Source: Colwellia sp. (GTDB lineage Bacteria > Pseudomonadota > Gammaproteobacteria > Enterobacterales > Alteromonadaceae). Taken from it: DNA of 64,000 bases. How positions within the stretch are numbered: the first letter of the stretch is position 1; each line of letters opens with the position of its first letter. The position numbers and the translations under genes are program-made. Location: contig NZ_JABSPA010000004.1 of NCBI RefSeq assembly GCF_013214175.1, positions 282,845-346,844 of the forward strand, in the 5' to 3' direction. Shown piece by piece: positions 9,007 to 21,604 of this stretch. The notes under the pieces are model-generated. The model was not told the DNA's origin, did not search any database, and was given only the letters and a program-made list of their open reading frames with translations.

Positions 9007-11424
9007 TTACTCTTCGGGTCCATTGAGTATATCGGCAAAGTTTTCTAGTTTATCTAGGGCTAACCCATGGATAGATTTACGTGGATAACGACCTGTTCGA
9101 CTAATGACACCGGCATCGACATTCATTAAGAGCTCCAATGCTTGGTCAATAGTCTCAACAGCGTGTATGGTAAAGTCGCCACGAGCAACCGCAGCTATCA
9201 CTTCATCATTAAGCATTAAGTTAATGATATTGGTTTGTGGAATAATAACCCCTTGTTTTCCGGTTAAGCCTTTGTCTTGGCACAACTGGAAGAAGCCTTC
9301 TATTTTCTCATTAACGCCACCAATGGATTGCACTTCACCATGTTGGTTAATTGAACCAGTTATCGCTAGGCTTTGATCTATCGGTAATAAGGTAATGGCA
9401 GAAATAAGTGCACAAAGCTCAGCCATGGAGGCACTATCGCCATCGATATGCCCATAGGATTGTTCTATGGCTATATTGGCGGATATAGATACAGGAAAGG
9501 TTTGTCCATATTTATGACCTAAATATCCGGTTAACAATAATACCCCTTTGGAGTGAATCGACTTACCTAGGTCTACCTCTCGCTCGATATCAGTTACACC
9601 TTCACTACCCGCATAAACGGTTGCGGTTATCCGGGCTGGAGTACCAAAAACACTATCACCTATTTCTAACACGGTTAAACCATTGACCTTACCAACATAC
9701 TCTCCCTCGGTATGGATTAAGACTTGCCGTTCTTTGATTTCACTGAGCCAAGTTTCACTGAGTCGACCAATACGGTGGTTCTTCGCTGCTTGCGCCAAAG
9801 CGATATGTTGTGCGGTTAATTCACCCGTACCACCCTGTTTTTGCCAGCAATAATTTGCTTCATCTAGTAAATCATTTATTTGCACAATATTGGCTGAAAT
9901 CTTGTGTTTATGTGCACTGCGTCTCAGTGCATAACGAACTAGTTCTAATACCGCGTCATTACTAACCTCGGGGTAATTATATTGTTCAGCCCGTCGCCTT
10001 ATTAATTGACCAAAGGCAATTAAATTACTATCGGTTTTATCTAGATGGCGATCAAAATCAGCTAACACCCGAAAAAGTTCGGTAAACTCTTGATCGTAAT
10101 CTTGTAAGGTATAATAAATTTCGGCATCACCCAGTAACACCACTTTAACTTGCAGAGGAATTTTTTCAGGCTGTAAGCTATAACCACTTGGCGGGCTATA
10201 TTCAGAATAAGGGTTTTCAATGGTAATTTGTTGAGTTTTCAAGGCTAGTTTCAAACGCGACCACACCATAGGTTGACTTAGCACTTTGTCGGCATCTAAT
10301 AATAAATAGCCGCCATTAGCTTTATGCAAAGCACCAGGCCTGATTAACCGATAGCTAGTATAGCTACTGCCTTGAAAACTGGCAAAATCAACATGACCAA
10401 AGAGGTTCTGATAGGTTGGGTTTTGCTCATAAACGACCGGAGCTCCTTGTGTGTCATCACGCGGCACCAGTAAGGTGGGCAGAAAACGCTCAACCATCAA
10501 TTTACGTAACTCTTTATCCGTTGGCATGTCATCAGATTCTGTGACTAGCGTCTCTAATACTGCATCTACTACATGATTTCTTACTTTATCTAAATATTTC
10601 AATACGTCTTGATTATTACTAAACTCTTTTTCTAATTCAGTAATATAAGGCTTAATAGCTTGCTCAGCAGTGTCATTTTTAAGCTTTCTTAATTGATCAA
10701 AAGACAGTCGTTTCCATAGTGGTAACTCTAATAATTGCTCGGCCAACACATTCTCTAAGTCACCGAGTAGTTGGTAAAACTTGCTTCGTTCCTCTTCATT
10801 TAAATTAGAGAATTCTTTATCAGTTAACGGTTTACCATCAACCAAAGGTGAAAATACTAATTCGCCATTTTCTTCATATAAAACCACATTATCTTTTAAA
10901 GCAATTTTTTCAACAATACTGATGGCCTGATCATATTTTTTATTAAACTCTCGATCAATGGCGGATTTTTGTCTTTGATAACCCGGGTTATCAAAGACCT
11001 CAGGGAATAAACTCAGTAAACCATCGATAAACTTGTTCATACTCACTAAGAGCTGTTTACCATCGCCTGGCTTTAGCGACAAGGTTAAGGGAATATGGCT
11101 TTCATCAAAATTATTGGTATAGCACCATTCATCAGGTGCGGTTTTCTCGGAAGCAAGGGACGTTAACATTTGTTTGATTAATGTTTGTCGCCCCGTACCA
11201 TGCTCACCCATAGCAAAAACATTAAAACCAATTGTCGACATTGATAAACCAAACTCCAACGCCTCTTTTGCCCGCTCATGGCCAACAAAGCCTTGCACGC
11301 CGGAATCATGGTTTTTATTGACTGTTTCTTTATTATTGGAAAATAAGGCAACTGATAAGGAAGAAGTAAGTTCATCAACCCCAATACGGGTATGATCGAC
11401 AAGGCAAGTAAGAGTTTTAGTCAT
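9007..11424 (-). CDS. ATP-dependent Lon-family protease (LonB/YcbZ type, AAA_32 plus Lon C-terminal domain)
   Basis: 805 residues. An ATPase domain carries the P-loop GEHGTGRQT near residue 73; Arg in place of the usual Lys is common in this Lon subgroup. A long coiled insertion follows (about 150-300). Next is the sensor-rich segment HKANGGYLLLDADKVLSQP, matching the Walker B region of AAA_32 proteins. The C-terminal Lon protease domain has GDSASMAELCALISA with the catalytic Ser and GGVNEKIEGFF with the catalytic Lys. It is larger than E. coli YcbZ but matches the longer marine homologues. The gene stands alone. A role in protein quality control is inferred from the family. Confidence 0.88.
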   Translation of the reverse strand: MTKTLTCLVDHTRIGVDELTSSLSVALFSNNKETVNKNHDSGVQGFVGHERAKEALEFGLSMSTIGFNVFAMGEHGTGRQTLIKQMLTSLASEKTAPDEWCYTNNFDESHIPLTLSLKPGDGKQLLVSMNKFIDGLLSLFPEVFDNPGYQRQKSAIDREFNKKYDQAISIVEKIALKDNVVLYEENGELVFSPLVDGKPLTDKEFSNLNEEERSKFYQLLGDLENVLAEQLLELPLWKRLSFDQLRKLKNDTAEQAIKPYITELEKEFSNNQDVLKYLDKVRNHVVDAVLETLVTESDDMPTDKELRKLMVERFLPTLLVPRDDTQGAPVVYEQNPTYQNLFGHVDFASFQGSSYTSYRLIRPGALHKANGGYLLLDADKVLSQPMVWSRLKLALKTQQITIENPYSEYSPPSGYSLQPEKIPLQVKVVLLGDAEIYYTLQDYDQEFTELFRVLADFDRHLDKTDSNLIAFGQLIRRRAEQYNYPEVSNDAVLELVRYALRRSAHKHKISANIVQINDLLDEANYCWQKQGGTGELTAQHIALAQAAKNHRIGRLSETWLSEIKERQVLIHTEGEYVGKVNGLTVLEIGDSVFGTPARITATVYAGSEGVTDIEREVDLGKSIHSKGVLLLTGYLGHKYGQTFPVSISANIAIEQSYGHIDGDSASMAELCALISAITLLPIDQSLAITGSINQHGEVQSIGGVNEKIEGFFQLCQDKGLTGKQGVIIPQTNIINLMLNDEVIAAVARGDFTIHAVETIDQALELLMNVDAGVISRTGRYPRKSIHGLALDKLENFADILNGPEE

Positions 11425-11609
11425 ATAAATCCTTTAAAGAGCGTTATGAAGTAACGAGTCTACTAAATAAGGTATCGAAGCAAACGTTTTGAAACTAATT
11501 TGAGAAAGTAGCGCATCAAAGTATACATTTCGAAATCAAGGTATCGTAATTTTGTCGCTAGTGTACTTGCTAACATTTTAGCTAACAAGTTGATTCTAAA
11601 AGTTAAGTG

Positions 11610-12095
11610 CTAAGGGTTGAGCGGCAGACGAATAAAGTCTGTTGAGCCACAATGAACACAGTCGCCAATTTCACTAAAATGCAAAATAGTTATTTTTTCA
11701 TCACACTGCTCACATTGCAGCTCACCAAAGCCAATGAAATCACCACTTTTATAGAGGCCATCATGGTCAAAGTCATCAACCAGCTCAGCCCATTCAACTT
11801 GTGACTTATCGGTTAACTGGGCGAGATTCTGCCAAAGTGTTTCATTTAATAAGCCAAGGTAGAGCGAATGTTTAGCTTGTGAGCGATTTAATTGATAAAA
11901 ATCATGCAAGTCATATTTTAAATTGTCGGAAAATTGTTTCAGCTTTTCCTCAGTCATCGTTTCCGCTGCACCAGCATACAACTTAGCCTGTTTAATAAAC
12001 TCATCAAGGTGTGGCTTTTGCTCAGTTTTGACTTCAGTTAACCAATCATTGAGCTTTTGATAGATTTCAGCAAAGTAATCATTTTGAAGTGCCAT
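11610..12095 (-). CDS. ybeL: Zinc-ribbon protein YbeL (DUF1451)
   Basis: 161 residues. A helical N-terminal half rich in Glu, Lys and Gln is followed by a C-terminal zinc ribbon with two Cys pairs, LQCEQCDEKI and GDCVHCGSTDF. Function is unknown. Its position next to leuS and divergent from it is the same as in E. coli (ybeL-leuS), which supports the assignment. The 229-bp gap to leuS should hold both promoters. Confidence 0.88.
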   Translation of the reverse strand: MALQNDYFAEIYQKLNDWLTEVKTEQKPHLDEFIKQAKLYAGAAETMTEEKLKQFSDNLKYDLHDFYQLNRSQAKHSLYLGLLNETLWQNLAQLTDKSQVEWAELVDDFDHDGLYKSGDFIGFGELQCEQCDEKITILHFSEIGDCVHCGSTDFIRLPLNP

Positions 12096-12228
12096 TAGTA
12101 TTTCCCCTTATGAGTTCAGCGACTGTTGAACTTTAACTATAGGTTTAAGTATAGGAAAAGTTAAAATTTAAGCTTAATTATGCTTGTTGTTACCCCGCCA
12201 GATAAGGTATTCTACAGCGATAATCTAA

Positions 12229-14919
<2,691 letters not shown>

Positions 14920-14967
14920 CTTGTTGCTGCTCACTCACCTGTTCTCGCAATTAAGGGTAAATGATAA

Positions 14968-15486
14968 ATGTATAAATTGAGCCTTGCTATTAAAAGCTTA
15001 ACCTTTAGAAATTTAGCTATCGCCCTGTTAACCACAAGCTTATTATCTGCTTGTGGTTTTCAACTCCGCGGTGATTATTTACTCGATGATGAGCTGCAAA
15101 CACTTTATGTCAGCTCAACGGATGTTCACGGTGAGTTGACGCGTTTAGTTAAACTAAATTTAACACGCAATCAAGTTAAAGTATTAAAGCATTCGAAAAC
15201 GGATATCCCTGAATTACGAATTATTTCAGATAAATTAGATAGACGTACTTTGTCACTATTCGCTAACGGTCAAGTGGCCGAATATGAACTTACTTATTCA
15301 GTGCATTATCAAGTGCGCTTTACTGGCGAAGATGCTCAACAGTTCAGTTTTGAACTGTATCGTGATTATCAAGATGATCCTAACCTTGCCTTAGCAAAAA
15401 GTAGAGAGTTATCACTTTTATTAAGTGAAATGAGAACGTCGGCCGCCGATAAAATACTCCGTGACTTAGCAAGAATCCAACGCTAG
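14968..15486 (+). CDS. lptE: LPS-assembly lipoprotein LptE
   Basis: 172 residues. The lipoprotein signal has the lipobox LLSAC (Cys29), directly followed by GFQLRG, the normal mature N-terminus of LptE/RlpB. LptE plugs the LptD barrel and helps deliver lipopolysaccharide to the outer leaflet. The Alteromonadales typically show low sequence identity past the first 40 residues, so the call rests on the lipobox region, length and position between leuS and holA. Confidence 0.93.
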   Translation: MYKLSLAIKSLTFRNLAIALLTTSLLSACGFQLRGDYLLDDELQTLYVSSTDVHGELTRLVKLNLTRNQVKVLKHSKTDIPELRIISDKLDRRTLSLFANGQVAEYELTYSVHYQVRFTGEDAQQFSFELYRDYQDDPNLALAKSRELSLLLSEMRTSAADKILRDLARIQR

Positions 15487-15559
15487 TAGTTAGCTATAGC
15501 TATTAGCAAAGCATTTTTTTTAACGCCACCCGTCACTGTAAAATGTATATAAGGTTTCC

Positions 15560-16624
15560 ATGAAAATTTATCATAACCAGCTAGACAATACCCTACGCCA
15601 GGGTTTTAAACCTGTTTGGTTGGTTTTTGGTGATGAGCCTTGGCAAAAAGATAACAGCCTTGCTGTTATTAAAAAACATGCAAAAAATCAAGGTTTTAGT
15701 GAAATCATTCGTTTTAGTAGTGATACAAGCTTTGACTGGCAACAATTACTTGATGAGTATCAAGCGTTAAGTCTTTTTGCCAGCCAACGTATTATTGAAA
15801 TTGAATTAACCACGGTAAAAGTCGGTGATGCTGGCAACAAAGCGCTATTAGCTTTGGCTGAACGATTAACCCAAGACTTTAACAGCGGTAATGCCCCACA
15901 AGATGTAATGTTCATATTCCACGGCGCCAAACTTGATGCGGCCAGTGCAAATAGAAAGTGGTTTAAAAGCCTAACGAAATTAGGCTGCTATTTGCCCTTG
16001 TATGATATTGAATTGAAAGCCATGCCCCAATGGTTGAATAATCAAGCAAGACAGCGAAAGCTTAATGTCTCAGGTGAATTAAACGCACTACTTGTTGAGC
16101 TATTTGAAGGTAACTTACTCGCCCTTACCCAAGAGCTAGATAAACTTGTTTTACTCTTTGGCTCACAGGCCATTAGCATTGAGCAAGCCGAACAGTTACT
16201 ACTCAAACAAGCGAAATTTAATCCCTTTCAAGTTATCGATGCCTTACTGCGAGGGGATTGTGCTAAATGTATTGTTATGCTCGATCAGCTACAGCAAGAA
16301 GGCATGGCACCCGCGCAATTAATTTGGGTTTTCCATAAAGAGATAAACCAGTTATACACCATGCTAAATCAATTAGCTCAAGGTGAAAACATGGCTAATG
16401 TTTACAAACAATATCGTATTTGGGATAAACGTAAACCCTTGTACCAGCATGCCTTAACTCACATCAAAATTGATAACGTAAAGCGTGCCATGGGCCGTAT
16501 TGCTGATATTGATTTGTTAAGTAAAACCAGCAGTGAGTTTAATATTTTTATTTTATTAGCTGACTTGTGTGTCACCTTATATCACGGTGAAAAGACCGCT
16601 GCCTTTAGCCTAAACTATGGCTAG
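15560..16624 (+). CDS. holA: DNA polymerase III delta subunit
   Basis: 354 residues. The N-terminal domain begins MKIYHNQLDNTLRQGFKPVWLVFGDEPWQKD, matching the delta subunit pattern with a degenerate AAA+ fold. The C-terminal collar segment contains NPFQVIDALLRGD and LIWVFHKEI. HolA opens the beta clamp in the clamp-loader complex. It follows lptE by 73 bp and precedes nadD by about 20 bp in the conserved order. Confidence 0.96.
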   Translation: MKIYHNQLDNTLRQGFKPVWLVFGDEPWQKDNSLAVIKKHAKNQGFSEIIRFSSDTSFDWQQLLDEYQALSLFASQRIIEIELTTVKVGDAGNKALLALAERLTQDFNSGNAPQDVMFIFHGAKLDAASANRKWFKSLTKLGCYLPLYDIELKAMPQWLNNQARQRKLNVSGELNALLVELFEGNLLALTQELDKLVLLFGSQAISIEQAEQLLLKQAKFNPFQVIDALLRGDCAKCIVMLDQLQQEGMAPAQLIWVFHKEINQLYTMLNQLAQGENMANVYKQYRIWDKRKPLYQHALTHIKIDNVKRAMGRIADIDLLSKTSSEFNIFILLADLCVTLYHGEKTAAFSLNYG

Positions 16625-16643
16625 ACCACGGAGCTAAGAGCCA

Positions 16644-17327
16644 GTGAGTAGTTATATGACTTCAGCAACACTTGATTTGACTAACGGTATCGGTATCTTA
16701 GGCGGCACTTTTGACCCCATTCACTTAGGGCATACTCAATCAGCCCAAGCGGTTGCTAATGAGCTTGGCTTAACTAAGGTACTGTTAATACCTGCGCATA
16801 TTCCCCCTCATAAAACCTCAGCTACTCTAGTGCCCCATGCAAGTGCTGAACAACGCGCAGCCATGGTTGAGATTGCTTGCCAGTCAAGTAAGCTTTTTTT
16901 CTGTGACCCGCGAGAATTGAAACGCTCTGGCCATTCTTACACGGTTGAAACCCTCAAAGAACTCAAACAACAATACCCCGAACAAACTTTGTATTTTATT
17001 ATTGGCATGGACTCACTCATGAGTTTTACCTCTTGGCATCAATATCAAGAAATTTTAACTTTATGTCACTTAGTGGTAAATACTAGGCCTAACTACCCTA
17101 TTGAACAGCTAAACAAAACAACAAAAGCCTTACTCTGCCAGCACCAAGCCTCTGATATCACTGAACTTAGCCAAGATAAATCTGGTAGGATATACTTTGC
17201 CAAAGCATGCTTTTTTGATATTTCATCAACACAAATACGTCAACATTTGGCGCAAAAACAAAGCGGTCATCTGCAACTACAACCAGAAATATCAGAATTT
17301 ATTCACAAAAATAAGCTTTACCGTTAA
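16644..17327 (+). CDS. nadD: Nicotinate-nucleotide adenylyltransferase
   Basis: 227 residues from a GTG with a GGAG box 10 bp upstream; an ATG at 16656 is an alternative start. The nucleotidyltransferase motif GGTFDPIHLGHTQSA holds the (H/T)xGH signature. The C-terminal ISSTQIRQHL is the second adenylyltransferase motif (DISSTxxR). NadD joins nicotinate mononucleotide with ATP to make deamido-NAD. It is followed by rsfS, the normal partner in this cluster. Confidence 0.96.
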   Translation: MSSYMTSATLDLTNGIGILGGTFDPIHLGHTQSAQAVANELGLTKVLLIPAHIPPHKTSATLVPHASAEQRAAMVEIACQSSKLFFCDPRELKRSGHSYTVETLKELKQQYPEQTLYFIIGMDSLMSFTSWHQYQEILTLCHLVVNTRPNYPIEQLNKTTKALLCQHQASDITELSQDKSGRIYFAKACFFDISSTQIRQHLAQKQSGHLQLQPEISEFIHKNKLYR

Positions 17328-17420
17328 CCCTGCGCGCAAAAAGTGTTAATATCGCACTATTATTTATAGTTGCTCGCTAAAGAGCACCTCATAGTTACGA
17401 TTAACGATAGGAATAACACC

Positions 17421-17741
17421 TTGCAAACTGAACAACTTAAAGCATTTGTCATAGAAAAACTTGAAGACATGAAAGGCAGAGACATTATTGCCCTTAATAT
17501 TAGCGACAAAGCAAGCTTTGCTGATTACATGATCATTTGTTCAGGTAATTCAAATCGCCATGTAAAATCTATCGCACAATCATTAGCGATGGAGTATCGT
17601 GCTCAAGGCCAAGAGCCACGTGGCATGGAAGGCAATGATGTTGGTGAGTGGGCATTAGTCGACTTAGGCGATATTATTGTACATGTGATGACAGATGAAC
17701 AACGTGATAAATATAACCTAGAGCAGCTTTGGGCTGAATAA
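17421..17741 (+). CDS. rsfS: Ribosomal silencing factor RsfS (YbeB)
   Basis: 106 residues when started at the TTG at 17421, with an AGGA box 8 bp upstream. This gives the normal family length of about 105. A longer frame from a TTG at 17370 has no support in the family. The core NISDKASFADYMIICSGNSN and EGNDVGEWALVDLGDIIVH are diagnostic. RsfS binds ribosomal protein L14 and blocks subunit joining in starvation or stationary phase. It lies between nadD and rlmH as usual, with 190 bp before rlmH. Confidence 0.93.
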   Translation: MQTEQLKAFVIEKLEDMKGRDIIALNISDKASFADYMIICSGNSNRHVKSIAQSLAMEYRAQGQEPRGMEGNDVGEWALVDLGDIIVHVMTDEQRDKYNLEQLWAE

Positions 17742-17931
17742 ATTGCTTGCTAGTTTTGCTTAGTAAAAAGACGAGTGCTATGTGGTTAGTAAGTAAAAGA
17801 AGTTACTTTTATTTATCAACCGTCTTGCTCTCGTTATTTTTATCAATGCAATTTCGATCTAGTAAGTTTTAACCGAACAAATAATGCAACATCCTTTTCA
17901 ATGATGATAACCGAATAATCAAAATAGATTT

Positions 17932-18402
17932 ATGAAACTCACCTTATATGCCGTTGGCAGCAAAATGCCTGCATGGGTTATTCAGGGTTTTACTGAGTAT
18001 AGCCGCCGCTTCCCCCGAGATTTAAGTTTTAATTTAGTTGAAATTCCCGCAGGTAAACGTGGTAAAAATGCTGACATCACCCGTATCTTAGCAAAAGAAG
18101 GTGAATTGTTGCTTTCGGCAATCCCTAAAGGCAACCGTATTGTTACTTTGGAAGTTGAAGGACAACCTTGGACAACACCAAAACTTGCCAAACAGCTAGA
18201 AAGCTGGCAACTTGATGGCAGAGATGTCGCTTTACTTGTTGGTGGTCCTGAAGGCTTATCTCCCGCTTGTATTAAAGCGTCGGAGCAAAAGTGGTCATTA
18301 TCCGCCTTAACGCTGCCTCATCCAATGGTACGAATACTCATTGCAGAGAGTCTATATCGCGCTTGGAGTGTAAACACTAACCACCCTTACCATAGAGAAT
18401 AG
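17932..18402 (+). CDS. rlmH: 23S rRNA pseudouridine-1915 N3-methyltransferase RlmH
   Basis: 156 residues, a SPOUT-class methyltransferase. The knot region is visible as [15 protein letters not shown], and the C-terminus [19 protein letters not shown]...HPYHRE binds SAM and the ribosome. The enzyme methylates the pseudouridine in helix 69 of assembled 70S ribosomes. The order rsfS-rlmH-mrdA is the standard gammaproteobacterial arrangement. Confidence 0.97.
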   Translation: MKLTLYAVGSKMPAWVIQGFTEYSRRFPRDLSFNLVEIPAGKRGKNADITRILAKEGELLLSAIPKGNRIVTLEVEGQPWTTPKLAKQLESWQLDGRDVALLVGGPEGLSPACIKASEQKWSLSALTLPHPMVRILIAESLYRAWSVNTNHPYHRE

Positions 18403-18467
18403 CTTTTGTTGATGACTACGTTGGCCATAGTTTTAGTAAATAATTTTATTTTTGATAGCGTGCGCTA

Positions 18468-20429
18468 GTGTCTCCACGTCGTATTGTTATTCGAAATCAC
18501 TCCGCTGAAGCAAACTTATTTGCCCGACGTACTTTTATTGCTTTTTCCGGCGTTGTATTGGTATTACTAATACTCTTTGCCAATGTCTATACCCTGCAAG
18601 TCGAATCTTTCGAGAAATACCAAACGCGCTCAAACTCTAACCGCATTAAGCTACTACCGGTAGCGCCAAATCGTGGTTTAATCTATGACAGGCATGGCGT
18701 ATTACTCGCCGATAACAAACCCGTATATAGTTTAGAAGTGATAGCTGAAGATGTCGATGATATTAAAGCTAGCATAGCGCAAGTAAGCAAACTGCTTAAT
18801 ATCAGCGCAGACCGACAAAGTAAATTTTTCAAATCGATGAAACGCAAGCGTCGTTTTAAACCCGTAGAGTTACACTCCCGCTTAAGTGACCAACAAGTTG
18901 CCTTATTCTCAGTAAACCAACATAAATACCCAGGAATTTATGTTAATGCTCGTTTAAAACGCTATTACCCTTTTTCCGATTTAACCACCCATAATCTTGG
19001 TTATGTCGCCCGTATAAACAGAAGAGATGCTAAAAAACTAGAGCAAGCAGGAAAAGCTGAGAACTACGCTGCTACCTATGGTATTGGTAAGCTGGGTATT
19101 GAAAAATACTATGAGGATATGCTGCATGGCACCATTGGCCATCAAGAAGTAGAGGTCAATAATCAAGGCAGAGTGATTCGTACCTTAAATTATACGCCAC
19201 CCGTCCCCGGTAAAGACCTGACCTTAACCTTAGATATAGAATTACAAATGATTGCCAAACGCGCCTTATCAGGTAAACGTGGCGCTATAGTTGCTATGGA
19301 TCCACGTACCGGTGGTATTTTAGCCATGTATTCCAATCCAAGTTACGACGGTAATTTATTTGTTCATGGCATCAGTACTAAAAACTATAAAAAGTTACTT
19401 GAATCAAAAGATTTACCGCTTATAAATCGCAGCGTACAAAGTGGTTACCCGCCTGCGTCTACAGTCAAACCATTTCTGGCTTTAACGGGTTTGGAAGAGA
19501 ATGTTATCACGCCAAAGACTGAAGTTTACGATCCAGGTTGGTATCAGTTAAAAGGTCTACCTAATAAATATCGTGACTGGTTACCTTGGGGCCACGGCAA
19601 GGTTAATTTAACCAAGGCTATTGAGCAATCGTGTAACATCTATTTTTATGACCTCGCCTTTAAATTAGGCATTACTAAAATCAGTAACATGATGGAAAGG
19701 TTCGGTTTTGGTGACTATACCGGTCTCGACATCTACGAAGAAAATAAAGCAATTATGCCCAGTGTTGCTTGGAAGCGTGCTCGATACAATCAGTCTTGGT
19801 ATACCGGTGAGACGCTTTCGGTTGGTATTGGCCAAAGTTTTTGGACAGTAACACCACTGCAATTAACCCAAGCGTTGACGACTCTGGTAAATAAAGGTGA
19901 ACGCAAAATCCCTCATTTACTGAAAGCAAAAAGTGAATTGATTATTGAAAGTAGTGGCAATGCTTATCATCAAATAACGCCAATAGAATATGAACCACGC
20001 GCACCTTTAAAGCTTAGAGATGACAAGAATTGGGATATCGTGCTAAACGCCATGCATAATACCGTGCAAAAACTTGGTGCTACCGCCCACAAACCCTTCA
20101 AGGGTAGTACCTATGACGCATCAGGTAAAACGGGTTCCGCACAGGTAGCTCGACGTAAGCAAGGTGAGAAGTATGATGCAAAAACCACCTCAGAAAACAA
20201 ACGTGATAACGCCATGTTTATTGCCTTTGCCCCTTTTGATAAACCTGAAATTGTTATTGCGGTAGCCATTGAAAATGTCGCCAAAGGGGGCGGTGCTACT
20301 AATGCTGCGCCAGTGGCAAGACAAATTATGGATCAATATTTTGGTGATAGAGTGATTACCAGTAAAAAACGTAATGTAAAACCCAAGATAGCTACTGATA
20401 TAGCAGCAACACCACAAGAGGCTGACTAA
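18468..20429 (+). CDS. mrdA: Penicillin-binding protein 2 (elongation-specific transpeptidase)
   Basis: 653 residues from a GTG start. One N-terminal membrane helix (about 23-45, TFIAFSGVVLVLLILFANVY) is followed by the dimerisation/pedestal domain with RGLIYDRHG. The transpeptidase domain has the active-site motifs PPASTVKPF (SxxK), SCN (SxN) and SGKTGSAQV (KTG). PBP2 cross-links peptidoglycan in the Rod complex. Its last base overlaps the start of rodA (TAATG), so translation is coupled. Confidence 0.97.
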   Translation: MSPRRIVIRNHSAEANLFARRTFIAFSGVVLVLLILFANVYTLQVESFEKYQTRSNSNRIKLLPVAPNRGLIYDRHGVLLADNKPVYSLEVIAEDVDDIKASIAQVSKLLNISADRQSKFFKSMKRKRRFKPVELHSRLSDQQVALFSVNQHKYPGIYVNARLKRYYPFSDLTTHNLGYVARINRRDAKKLEQAGKAENYAATYGIGKLGIEKYYEDMLHGTIGHQEVEVNNQGRVIRTLNYTPPVPGKDLTLTLDIELQMIAKRALSGKRGAIVAMDPRTGGILAMYSNPSYDGNLFVHGISTKNYKKLLESKDLPLINRSVQSGYPPASTVKPFLALTGLEENVITPKTEVYDPGWYQLKGLPNKYRDWLPWGHGKVNLTKAIEQSCNIYFYDLAFKLGITKISNMMERFGFGDYTGLDIYEENKAIMPSVAWKRARYNQSWYTGETLSVGIGQSFWTVTPLQLTQALTTLVNKGERKIPHLLKAKSELIIESSGNAYHQITPIEYEPRAPLKLRDDKNWDIVLNAMHNTVQKLGATAHKPFKGSTYDASGKTGSAQVARRKQGEKYDAKTTSENKRDNAMFIAFAPFDKPEIVIAVAIENVAKGGGATNAAPVARQIMDQYFGDRVITSKKRNVKPKIATDIAATPQEAD

Positions 20430-21544
20430 TGCGTAGTACCGGGCAAGATCCACAAAAAGTTCACAGTATTTGGCAACGACTTCATATAGATGTACCGTTA
20501 CTGTTAGGTATTTTAGCCCTGTTAGCGTTAGGGCTATTTCTGGTTTATAGCGCTGGCGGCCAAGAAACTGCCGTTGTTTACCTGAAAGCCAGAAGCATTG
20601 GTGTTGCGCTGTTTGGCATGTTTATCGTCGCACAAATCCCGCCACTGGTTTATCGTAAGTGGGCCGTGCCGGTTTTTGTCTTAGGTTTATTAATGCTGAT
20701 CAGTGTTTTACTGTTTGGTCATGTCGGCAAAGGCGCTCAACGTTGGTTAGATTTAGGTTTCATGAAATTTCAGCCCTCAGAAATCATGAAACTGATAGTC
20801 CCTATTATGATTGCTTGGTTCGTTAGCCAAGAAAACTTACCAGTAAAGATATCCACGGTAATCCTTGCTTTCATTCTCGTACTATTGCCCACTTTACTTA
20901 TTGCTAAACAGCCGGATTTGGGCACATCTCTGCTGATTGCTAGTTCAGGAATCTTTGTTATTTTTCTTGCTGGTGCAAGCTGGAAGCTCATTGGCGTTTG
21001 CCTAGGGTTAGCCTCCGCTTTTGTACCCATTTTATGGATGTTTTTGATGAAAGGTTATCAGAAGCAAAGAGTTTTGACCTTTTTAAACCCAGAGCAAGAC
21101 CCACTTGGCTCTGGCTACCATATTATCCAGTCTAAAATAGCCATTGGCTCAGGTGGTATTGAAGGTAAAGGCTGGTTACAAGGTACCCAATCACAGTTAG
21201 AGTTTCTACCCGAGCGCCATACTGACTTTATATTTTCGGTATTTAGTGAAGAGTTTGGCTTAATTGGTGTTGCTGCTCTGCTTGCCGTCTATTTATTTGT
21301 GGTTATGCGCGGCTTATGGATTGCGGTTAATGCCCAACATGCCTTTACTAAACTACTCGCCGGTAGCCTTACCTTAACCTTTTTTGTTTATGTGTTTGTC
21401 AACATAGGCATGGTTTCCGGTCTTTTACCTGTGGTTGGTGTACCGCTGCCATTAGTGAGTTTTGGCGGTACTTCCATGGTAACTTTGATGGCCGGGTTTG
21501 GCATATTAATGGCCATTAGTACTCATCGACGCTTCCATGTTTAA
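20429..21544 (+). CDS. mrdB: Rod shape-determining glycosyltransferase RodA (SEDS)
   Basis: 371 residues with about ten hydrophobic membrane segments. SEDS features are visible: GAQRWLDLGFMKFQPSE, and near the C-terminus GMVSGLLPVVGVPLPLVSFGG with the conserved S(Y/F)GG. RodA polymerises glycan strands and works with PBP2, whose gene overlaps its start by 1 bp. Confidence 0.97.
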   Translation: MRSTGQDPQKVHSIWQRLHIDVPLLLGILALLALGLFLVYSAGGQETAVVYLKARSIGVALFGMFIVAQIPPLVYRKWAVPVFVLGLLMLISVLLFGHVGKGAQRWLDLGFMKFQPSEIMKLIVPIMIAWFVSQENLPVKISTVILAFILVLLPTLLIAKQPDLGTSLLIASSGIFVIFLAGASWKLIGVCLGLASAFVPILWMFLMKGYQKQRVLTFLNPEQDPLGSGYHIIQSKIAIGSGGIEGKGWLQGTQSQLEFLPERHTDFIFSVFSEEFGLIGVAALLAVYLFVVMRGLWIAVNAQHAFTKLLAGSLTLTFFVYVFVNIGMVSGLLPVVGVPLPLVSFGGTSMVTLMAGFGILMAISTHRRFHV

Positions 21545-21604
21545 GCCAAACAACTTACCAGCGCCCCATTTCCTGCTATGACAGTAATTAAAGATATTAA
21601 ATTT